A stretch of 9,473 bases of DNA, taken from positions 1-9,473 of the forward strand of contig DAICZO010000258.1 in the NCBI GenBank assembly GCA_027311125.1, in the 5' to 3' direction. The notes beneath the pieces are model-generated. The model had not been told where the DNA came from, ran no database searches, and was given only the letters and a program-made list of their open reading frames with translations. The DNA is from Acidobacteriaceae bacterium. GTDB taxonomy: Bacteria > Acidobacteriota > Terriglobia > Terriglobales > Acidobacteriaceae. Positions 1 to 5,853 of the stretch are shown in pieces. The position numbers and the translations under genes are program-made. The stretch's first letter is position 1, and each line of letters starts with the position of its first letter.

Positions 1-60
1 CTCTAAGAGGCAGCCGATAGAGCGTCAGTTTCGCCTGCCACAGCGGTACCATCCGCGCAT

Positions 61-134
61 TGCCCCCTCGTTCAATGGTAGGACAGTCGGCTCTGAACCG
101 ATCAATCGGGGTTCGAATCCCTGGGGGGCAACCA
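61..134 (+). tRNA. tRNA-Gln (anticodon CTG), CCA encoded
   Basis: The full cloverleaf can be drawn by eye. The acceptor stem TGCCCCC (61-67) pairs with GGGGGCA (124-130). The D stem is GTTC/GGAC (70-73 with 81-84). The anticodon stem GTCGG/CCGAT closes the loop CTCTGAA (91-97), with anticodon CTG at 93-95, which reads CAG glutamine codons. The T arm is CGGGG/CCCTG around TTCGAAT (112-118). The discriminator is A131, and CCA is encoded at 132-134. All stems pair with only G-T wobbles, so the gene looks functional. A decayed integrase lies about 180 bases downstream on the same strand, so the 3' end of this gene is the likely historical integration target. Confidence 0.97.
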
Positions 135-139
135 CTACA

Positions 140-190
140 GCACTTCCTGGCACTTTCCCAAACCCGTCACACTATAAATCCCTATAAATC
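140..190 (+). repeat. Two short tandem repeats of period 10 just downstream of the tRNA
   Basis: GCACTT occurs at 140-145 and again at 150-155. CTATAAATC occurs at 172-180 and again at 182-190. Both pairs repeat with a 10-base period, about one helical turn. The stretch from the tRNA 3' end through the repeats into an AT-rich run (to about 216) leads towards an integrase remnant. That is the usual layout of an attachment region, with a core at the tRNA 3' end and arm-type integrase sites nearby. Assigning these repeats to integrase binding is inference; no second att copy is visible in the window. Confidence 0.45.
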
Positions 191-254
191 AATAATTTGT
201 ACTCTTTTTGGTTAAAAGAGGTGCGCCTGAAGCCACTTAGAAAATACGTCACAA

Positions 255-302
255 ATGCGGAACGATTCCCATGAAAGTGGGGTACAACCCAAATTTCCGC
301 AT
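255..302. repeat. 8-bp inverted repeat before the integrase remnant
   Basis: ATGCGGAA (255-262) and its exact reverse complement TTCCGCAT (295-302) flank a 32-base spacer. The right arm ends three bases before the GAGGTGA ribosome-binding-like sequence (304-310) of the integrase remnant. It could be an operator or recombination-protein site of the former element, or chance. Confidence 0.35.
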
Positions 303-313
303 CGAGGTGAGTA

Positions 314-482
314 ATAGCGCTGACGGACACCGCAATCCGGGGGATCGAAACCGCGATAAAAACCGTTCAAAGTGTCTGACCGTGATGGCTTATTTCTGCT
401 GGTCAATCCCCGAGGATCAAACCTGTGACGCTGGCACTATCGTTTCGATTGCAAAAATAGGCTCATGTCGTTAGGCCGATAA
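314..482 (+). pseudogene. Decayed N-terminal fragment of a P4-type (DUF4102) tyrosine integrase
   Basis: Read in two frames, this stretch gives a near-complete DUF4102 integrase N-terminus. Positions 317-361 encode ALTDTAIRGIETAIK. After skipping one base (362), positions 363-479 encode PFKVSDRDGLFLLVNPRGSNL, a stop, then RWHYRFDCKNRLMSLGR. This matches the family pattern of L-T-D-x-x-I-R, K-x-x-D-x-x-G-L-x-L-x-V-x-P-x-G-S-K-x-W and M-S-L-G-x-Y-P. Visible lesions are ATA (314-316) where ATG is expected after a GAGGTGA box, an extra A in the 357-362 A-rich run, TGA (426-428) for the conserved W, and TAA (480-482) for the conserved Y. The catalytic C-terminal domain is absent, and homology fades just before the 3' end of dabA. 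It sits downstream of tRNA-Gln in the same orientation, as such integrases normally do. It cannot encode an active recombinase. Confidence 0.85.
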
Positions 483-506
483 CATTGGTCCTCAACCAGA
501 AAGGTC

Positions 507-3047
507 TTACGCATTCGTTCCTCCTGTGAATACTGCTACTTGGTCATTACAGTTTAAGTCACTGCGATCCATCGACTCCCAGACCCCATCGTGGTAACGT
601 GAGACTTCTTCCGATCCCGGCATGATTTGGAACAGATGAACCCAGGCGTTATCGATCAGGTTTCTGACAACCTTGTGCTTCAGGAGGATCGCCCCAATTG
701 AACTCTTTGGCGCTTCAATAAACACACTTAACCGCAGGGGAGTATGGCGGAGGGTGTGGCCATCATGGAGAGACTGGAGCGGCAGACCAATGCGAAGATC
801 CCCACCATTGCCTTCGAACACGCCCAGGCGTCCACCAACAACGTTGTGAAGTACCTTATTTCCGCTCCCGTAGAGACGATTGTCAACGGTGGAGGCGTAA
901 TACTGCATGTTAATCCAGTTTGTGACGAGCAGCGGAGCCGTCATGATGGCCTCCAGAATACTGCCACTGGGGTCGTTGCCACTCTGATACTCATGCAGGA
1001 ACACGCGCCCCTCCAGATTGACACCGCGGCTTCGATTGCGTGGAGCAATCAGGAACGCCCCATTGTTGGTAAGCCCCCACTCAGGCCTCACCTGGGACCA
1101 ATCCCGGCTACGAGTCTGGAATTGCTTCAGAAGACCAGCGGCAGAAGTGGATTCGTTGACCATCATGCCCAGCGCTTCAGCGCGTTCGGCGCGCGCACGA
1201 TCGCCTGCCTGCTGCAGCCAATCCTGCAAGCGCGCAACATCCTGGACGTGGCTCTGTGGCAGTAGGTCTGGATCGAAGATCGTCACCTCATCGGTGGTGG
1301 TGTTGTGCAGTGCTGCGAGGAAATGGGTCGTGGTCGGTATCGCAATTCCTCGCATCAGAAGTCCCGCCCGTATCGCTTTGTCGTTAAGAAGTCCCGCAAG
1401 GACCCTTGCATTGACCTCGCCAGTCTGTCCCCCACAGGCGCCACAGTCAAGTCCAGCAGCGTGTGGATTATTGGTTGTTTGACTGCCATGGCCGGTCAAC
1501 AACACAAGACGGGCAAATCCTGAGGTCATACTCATGCTGGTCAGAATCCCGGCCACCAAATCGGACAGGCTATCGACGGAAAGAAGGTCTTGTCCGTTGT
1601 CAGCAGAGAGACACGGGCGCAGCGATGTCGACTGTCCGGGACTGATTCCATATCGTTCGGCCTTGTACTTCAGCCATGGCATGGTGCTTCTCAGCAGCGC
1701 ACCGGAATAAAACAGCCCGCACGTTTCAACAAACGTGAACGTCGAGGTTACGGATGATCGGAAGTCCTTCCAAATAGACTTGATGCTGAGGCTCTGCTGC
1801 ATTTTGACAATCGCGCCTCGGTCGGTTATTTCGGAGCCGCTGCTCTCGGAAACACAGAGCTTCGGTGCAAGCAGGCCAGGCAACTGGGGTTGCTTGCCGG
1901 TCGTGCCAAGCGGCATATACGCGATGGGCAAGCCAAAGAAGCCCGCAAAGCCCAGCGTCTGAATCCCATCAGAGCAGGCTTCCAAAGCGCGACGGAAGAC
2001 CTCCGAACGGACATCAATGCAAAAGATTGCCTGTACTGCCGGCACCGGTGAAATGCTAAGAGGTGATTTATTTTTACTGCTGTTCAGAGAGTTGCAAAGC
2101 TCAACTTGGTAAGCAATTTCAAGGGCTTCTTGAAAGACCCAGTCAACAGGCGGCTCAGCATCAGCACATTTCCGCGATTCCAGAAGTCGCTTCCATGCAT
2201 CTTCCCACGCGGAAAGTCCTTCGCACGACAACAGGTGAACCAGGGCAAACTGCTCCCACGCTAGGCGAATCGCCAACAGCTGAACAATGTGGTCGTCATC
2301 CTTTTGAGCAAGGTGTGCCTGCCAGCGTGCGAACGCGCACCAGGACGCCCAGCCATTGATGCTCATGAGGAGCGCCGTCAAGTAGTCAGACCGTTCGTCC
2401 GGAGGAACCGGAATTACGTGCAGGGCTTCTTCAATGAGGGTCATAGGATTGTCAGAAAGCGTACTCGCGAAGCCGCAGAAATCGCGGATACCCATCAGGA
2501 GCCAGGGACTCTTGTCTGTCCGAGCATGCTGTAGCCAACTCCGATAAAGGTTCTTCTTGTGTTGCGTCTCCCACGAGGACTGGCAGTGGTCAAAGTAAGA
2601 GGCGCAGTGCTGGCTCACGTTGTGCGTGACGAAATCATTAATCGACATGCCGTGCAGCAGGTCGCGTCGCGCATCTGCAATGGACGTGACAAGCGGAACC
2701 CGTATTTTGGGTTGCGACTCTTTTTCAAGCTCGTTCAGAAGGTCGGTTATTGACCCGCATAGGCCCAAGCGTTGAAGCGCCTCTTGCAAGTGCTGTGTGC
2801 CAAATTTGCCTGCCTTCCATTGGTCGCGATAGAAGCTGCGCGGCATGACCATACGCGATCCCGAGTAGCTCTCCAGACGCGTCGCCACGCTACGCATTGA
2901 AGCCTCGATAAGTCCCCAGTACGGGTTGACGGCGATGAACTGGTCCAATGGCCATGTGGGAGCGATCCGTTTGCAAGCTGTTTCAACACAACCCCGGACC
3001 GTCTCCGACTGCTGCGCTGTTGCCGTCCTCTGATCAAGTGTCTTCAT
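507..3047 (-). CDS. dabA: DabA, zinc-binding subunit of the DAB inorganic-carbon accumulation system (UPF0753/DUF2309)
   Basis: This 846-residue protein belongs to the DabA family. These are soluble or membrane-associated beta-carbonic-anhydrase-like proteins that, with DabB, convert CO2 to bicarbonate directionally at the cytoplasmic face of the membrane. Visible signatures are the N-terminal APTWPLDQFIAVNPYWG stretch (residues 29-45), the C-I-D-V-R motif (C343, D345, R347), the T-G-H-G motif (H520) and the D-C-G-A-C-G-G motif (C535). C343, D345, H520 and C535 match the zinc ligands and catalytic aspartate known from Halothiobacillus DabA, including the 15-residue H-to-C spacing, so the site looks intact. 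The length is normal for a short-form DabA. The start is supported by AGGAG at 3055-3059. The ATG overlaps the dabB stop codon as ATGA, indicating translational coupling. Transcription is from the region upstream of dabB. No clear terminator is visible after the gene. Confidence 0.97.
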   Translation of the reverse strand: MKTLDQRTATAQQSETVRGCVETACKRIAPTWPLDQFIAVNPYWGLIEASMRSVATRLESYSGSRMVMPRSFYRDQWKAGKFGTQHLQEALQRLGLCGSITDLLNELEKESQPKIRVPLVTSIADARRDLLHGMSINDFVTHNVSQHCASYFDHCQSSWETQHKKNLYRSWLQHARTDKSPWLLMGIRDFCGFASTLSDNPMTLIEEALHVIPVPPDERSDYLTALLMSINGWASWCAFARWQAHLAQKDDDHIVQLLAIRLAWEQFALVHLLSCEGLSAWEDAWKRLLESRKCADAEPPVDWVFQEALEIAYQVELCNSLNSSKNKSPLSISPVPAVQAIFCIDVRSEVFRRALEACSDGIQTLGFAGFFGLPIAYMPLGTTGKQPQLPGLLAPKLCVSESSGSEITDRGAIVKMQQSLSIKSIWKDFRSSVTSTFTFVETCGLFYSGALLRSTMPWLKYKAERYGISPGQSTSLRPCLSADNGQDLLSVDSLSDLVAGILTSMSMTSGFARLVLLTGHGSQTTNNPHAAGLDCGACGGQTGEVNARVLAGLLNDKAIRAGLLMRGIAIPTTTHFLAALHNTTTDEVTIFDPDLLPQSHVQDVARLQDWLQQAGDRARAERAEALGMMVNESTSAAGLLKQFQTRSRDWSQVRPEWGLTNNGAFLIAPRNRSRGVNLEGRVFLHEYQSGNDPSGSILEAIMTAPLLVTNWINMQYYASTVDNRLYGSGNKVLHNVVGGRLGVFEGNGGDLRIGLPLQSLHDGHTLRHTPLRLSVFIEAPKSSIGAILLKHKVVRNLIDNAWVHLFQIMPGSEEVSRYHDGVWESMDRSDLNCNDQVAVFTGGTNA

Positions 3048-4705
3048 AGGCTCTCTCCTCTGGCTTGAAATGGCTGCGTGGCATCGCGGCTTAGTTGTAC
3101 CTGCGAAATTCCATTTGCTGGCCAGATACGAAACGTCGCTCGGGTGAAGACCTCATCCAGATAGAGCCCCGCAAAGAACCACGGATACAGCGCAGTGGCA
3201 AGCGGTCCCAATGGATTAACGCGAACTATTGTCTGGACGCCGTAAAGCAGAACGAAGCAGCCGAGCGTAAACATCACCAATGGGCGCTGCAGTATGGGGT
3301 CGTTCGTCGCTGGAGGCAGGAGTCTTTGGAACACAGAGTCGTAGCCGAAATAGAGAACACAGATGGCTGCAGCCGATCCCAAAAGTCCAAGCGATGCAAG
3401 AGCGCTGCGCTTTGACCCCGCGGCTGAAAGAATTCCAGCTATCGCAAGGCCTACGACAGGGATGCAAAAGAGCAGAGTTCCATCCGCAGCGGTAGATGTT
3501 CGAAATAGTGTTGAAGCAATGGTTGACACCAAGAGTCCAAAGAGTGCGCTTCCGAGTAACTTCGGCACGCCTGCTGTCGGGCTTGGTGGCGTCATCAGCT
3601 TGAGCTTCGCTTGGCCAACCGCACCCCCAGAACCCAAAAACGCATGTGCTTTGTAGAGCGAATGCCCGAGGAGATGCATGAAAGCGAGACCGTATAACCC
3701 GAGACCGCACTCCATCAGCATGAACCCCATCTGCGCGCATGTGGACCACGCTAGGTTGACCTTGATGCTGATGCGGGTGGTCATCACAAGCGAACTGATG
3801 ATCGCAGTCGAGCAACCGACAACCACAAGCAGCTTCTGCGCTGCCGGCGTAGAGTCGATCGCCGGTGCGAGCCGGATGAGCATGAAGCCGCCGAGATTCA
3901 CAACACCCGCGTGAAGCAGGGCGGAGACAGGCGTAGGCGCCTCCATTACCTGAATGAGCCAGCCATGGAGTGGAAGCTGGGCGCACTTGATGATGGCGCT
4001 GATTGCGATGAGGAAGACAGCGACATGAATGGACCTTGGGACTCGATGAAACTCTGCGATTCGATGGAGTACTCCGTCCATCTCAAAGCTGCCCGTCTGT
4101 GACCCGAGCAGCAGTACGCCACAGAGTAGAGTGAGATCGCCGAGTCTGCTCGCAAGAAATTTCTTGTGCGCCGCAATCACAGCCGCCTGTCGGTTTGGGT
4201 AAAGCGTAAGGAGCCCATGGATCGAAAGGCCAGTGAGAATCCACGCTACAAGAAAGACGATGAGGCTGTTGGTCACCACCAGTAGGCCTACCGCAGCAAG
4301 GGTACGCATCAGGTTGGCAATATAAGTAGCCTCGTTAGGGTCGCCTGCCATGTAGGAGCGCGAGTAACGCACGATGATCCAGCCCAGGAATGCTACGAGC
4401 AAAAGCATGAGCAATTCCAACCTGTCGAAGCGAAGGCTAAAATGTCCAACGCCGAAGTCAAACAGCGAATCAATCCTCGGAACGCGAGCGGGCGACGTCG
4501 CGTGAACAAGCGCATTGACGCAGCAAGCAACCGAGATGAAAAGGGATGCGGCACTGGTCGCTCCAGCCAGACGCCATGCTCTTGAAACGGACAGTTTCTT
4601 TATCGATGAGAGTTGGCCACCTACTCCACCCAGAAAATACAGGATCGGCGGAAGGCAGAGTAGGAAGACGCTGTGCTCCGACCAAAGATGCTGAAGATGA
4701 GCCAT
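3044..4705 (-). CDS. dabB: DabB, NuoL/MrpA-like membrane subunit of the DAB inorganic-carbon system
   Basis: This 553-residue polytopic membrane protein belongs to the proton-conducting antiporter-like (NuoL/ND5) superfamily. It is first in an operon with dabA, as in DAB systems, where it is thought to couple cation flow to DabA. Superfamily signatures are a lysine at residue 240 (AIIKCAQLPLHGWL), the MEAPTPVSALLHAG motif (254-267) and the H-L-L-G-H-S-L-Y-K-A-H segment (344-354). At the TM5 position where NuoL-type pumps carry W-E, this protein reads W-I (155-156), so it is not an ordinary complex I subunit. The ATG at 4705 is chosen because GAAAGGA (4714-4720) lies 8 bases upstream. A longer in-frame reading from TTG at 4744 lacks a ribosome binding site. 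The stop overlaps the dabA ATG. No other complex I genes are nearby, which argues against a Nuo or Mrp role. Confidence 0.95.
   Translation of the reverse strand: MAHLQHLWSEHSVFLLCLPPILYFLGGVGGQLSSIKKLSVSRAWRLAGATSAASLFISVACCVNALVHATSPARVPRIDSLFDFGVGHFSLRFDRLELLMLLLVAFLGWIIVRYSRSYMAGDPNEATYIANLMRTLAAVGLLVVTNSLIVFLVAWILTGLSIHGLLTLYPNRQAAVIAAHKKFLASRLGDLTLLCGVLLLGSQTGSFEMDGVLHRIAEFHRVPRSIHVAVFLIAISAIIKCAQLPLHGWLIQVMEAPTPVSALLHAGVVNLGGFMLIRLAPAIDSTPAAQKLLVVVGCSTAIISSLVMTTRISIKVNLAWSTCAQMGFMLMECGLGLYGLAFMHLLGHSLYKAHAFLGSGGAVGQAKLKLMTPPSPTAGVPKLLGSALFGLLVSTIASTLFRTSTAADGTLLFCIPVVGLAIAGILSAAGSKRSALASLGLLGSAAAICVLYFGYDSVFQRLLPPATNDPILQRPLVMFTLGCFVLLYGVQTIVRVNPLGPLATALYPWFFAGLYLDEVFTRATFRIWPANGISQVQLSRDATQPFQARGESL
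3055..3059 (-). promoter_or_regulatory. Ribosome binding site of dabA inside dabB
   Basis: AGGAG on the minus strand lies 7 bases before the dabA ATG, within the last codons of dabB. Together with the ATGA overlap it supports coupled translation of the two subunits. Confidence 0.8.
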
Positions 4706-4803
4706 TGCAAATATCCTTTCGCTCTTAACACCTTCAGGTATCAAACAAATTCTGTAAAATATAATGTTTAGAAGAAAACGTTCGTTATAGGAGAACGGTT
4801 ACA
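4706..4803. promoter_or_regulatory. Divergent promoter region between dabB and the LysR-type gene
   Basis: These 98 AT-rich bases separate two divergent genes, the classic arrangement for a LysR-family activator and its target operon. A perfect TATAAT (4760-4765) can serve the plus-strand regulator gene; a convincing -35 at 17-18 bases is not seen. On the minus strand TATATT (4758-4763) is a possible -10 for dabB, also with a weak -35, as expected if an activator is needed. The overlap of the two -10 candidates suggests the divergent promoters share or compete for polymerase. Start sites are inferred, not known. Confidence 0.6.
4777..4800. promoter_or_regulatory. Candidate LysR-type operator (T-N11-A dyad) over the regulator's own RBS
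   Basis: AACGTTC (4777-4783) and GAACGGTT (4793-4800) form an imperfect dyad. The core is CGTTC-N9-GAACG and contains T4782-N11-A4794, the canonical LysR-box form. It covers the TAGGAG ribosome binding site (4788-4793) and lies just downstream of the TATAAT, a position suited to autorepression. It also sits upstream of the dabB promoter candidate. Confidence 0.5.
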
Positions 4804-5694
4804 GTGAGATTGAACTATCACCACCTGCACTATTTCTTGGCTGTCGCAAAGGATGGAAACCTGACCCGTACTGCCTCGCAGCTACACGTTTCGCAGTCGG
4901 CGCTTTCATCGCAGATCAAGGCATTGGAGGATGATTTAGGACAGGCGCTTTTCCTGCGTGAGGGAAGAACTCTTCAACTCACAGAGGCTGGTAGACTCGC
5001 GCTGACGTATGCCGAGACGATCTTTGCCGCTGGCAATGAGCTCTCCGCTTTGATGAAGGGCGGAGAATTCCGGAAGCGGCAGACGGTTAGGATCGGAGCG
5101 GTTGCGACGCTTTCCCGCAACTTCCAGGAAAACTTCGTGCGACCACTGCTGCGGCTCGACGATATTGAAATGGTCCTTCAGTCCGGAACTCTGACCGACC
5201 TTCTAACCCGCCTCAGCGTCCACTCGATCGATCTCGTCCTTTCCAACCGTCGAGTCCACCGTGATGCCCAGAACCCGTGGCAGTCTCATCGTATAGCCAG
5301 GCAACCGGTCAGCCTGGTCGGAAAGCCGCGTCGCACCAGAAAACCCTTCATCTTTCCAGACGACCTTGGTGCCTACCCTATCTTGCTGCCCAGTATGGAG
5401 AGTGAAATCCGCGCAGCGTTCGATCTCCTATGCGAGCAACACCGAGTGGCATACCGTCTCCTCGCCGAAGTGGATGATATGGCTATGCTCCGACTCCTGG
5501 CTCGCGACACCGATGCCATCGCACTTGTGCCAACCGTTGTCGTGCAGGATGAGTTGAGAAACGGAGTTCTGGTTGAGTATTGCGTCGTTCCTCAGATATT
5601 TGAGGATTTCTACGCCATCACGGTCAAGCGACACTTCCAATCGCCTATTCTGCGTTCTCTGCTGAAACGCAGGGACGATGTGGTTCTCGGCTAA
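4804..5694 (+). CDS. LysR-family transcriptional regulator, NhaR-like, probable regulator of dabBA
   Basis: This 296-residue cytoplasmic DNA-binding protein starts at GTG, supported by GGAG (4790-4793). The N-terminal winged helix-turn-helix spans roughly residues 4-62, with the recognition region LTRTASQLHVSQSALSSQIK (20-39) and the typical L-E-x-x-L-G-x-x-L-F-x-R-E-G-R follow-up. An effector-binding domain of the periplasmic-binding-protein fold occupies about residues 94-290. Several stretches recall NhaR, the sodium-responsive LysR regulator: NYHHLHYF near the start, the LLAEVDDMAMLRLLA segment (about 219-233) and ALVPTVVVQDEL. The divergent position beside dabBA makes control of inorganic-carbon uptake its likely role. 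Whether the signal is CO2/bicarbonate limitation, a metabolite or a cation cannot be read from the sequence. Confidence 0.93.
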   Translation: MRLNYHHLHYFLAVAKDGNLTRTASQLHVSQSALSSQIKALEDDLGQALFLREGRTLQLTEAGRLALTYAETIFAAGNELSALMKGGEFRKRQTVRIGAVATLSRNFQENFVRPLLRLDDIEMVLQSGTLTDLLTRLSVHSIDLVLSNRRVHRDAQNPWQSHRIARQPVSLVGKPRRTRKPFIFPDDLGAYPILLPSMESEIRAAFDLLCEQHRVAYRLLAEVDDMAMLRLLARDTDAIALVPTVVVQDELRNGVLVEYCVVPQIFEDFYAITVKRHFQSPILRSLLKRRDDVVLG

Positions 5695-5790
5695 ATCTCT
5701 GAGTCAGCTTAGGCGAAGCGCGTACACAGAGTCTTGGCGAGCGACCTGCCCCTCGATGAGGATAGTTGGCTTTGAGCAATGTGTGTAGAG

Positions 5791-5815
5791 TTGGGCCGAT
5801 GTCGGTAAAGCCCAA
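5791..5815. repeat. Inverted repeat in the convergent intergenic gap
   Basis: TTGGGC (5791-5796) and GCCCAA (5810-5815) form a 6-bp stem with a 13-base loop, between the ends of two convergent genes. On the plus strand it is followed by AAAACAA rather than a T-run. It may weakly terminate the LysR gene or mean nothing. No better terminator was seen in 5695-5853. Confidence 0.3.
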
Positions 5816-5853
5816 AACAACTTAAACGTATCAACGCTACAACCGTCTTGGCA

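Noticed and set aside
212..406. Minus-strand open frame of 64 codons
   Set aside because: No recognisable motif, and it is antisense to the integrase relic.
271..474. Short plus-strand open frame of 67 codons after the tRNA
   Set aside because: It is a third frame across the integrase relic; the recognisable homology is in the other two frames.
744..1265. Plus-strand open frame of 173 codons
   Set aside because: It lies entirely antisense to dabA, whose protein is strongly conserved and has intact catalytic residues.
3216..3986. Minus-strand open frame of 256 codons
   Set aside because: An alternate frame inside dabB; its composition lacks protein-like domains and it is rich in R, C and H from frame-shifted codons.
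3044..4705. Complex I NuoL or Mrp antiporter subunit
   Set aside because: The gene overlaps dabA, no nuo or mrp genes are adjacent, and the TM5 glutamate is missing.
5791..5815. Rho-independent terminator for the LysR-type gene
   Set aside because: A stem exists but there is no T-run after it on either strand, so it is listed only as an inverted repeat.
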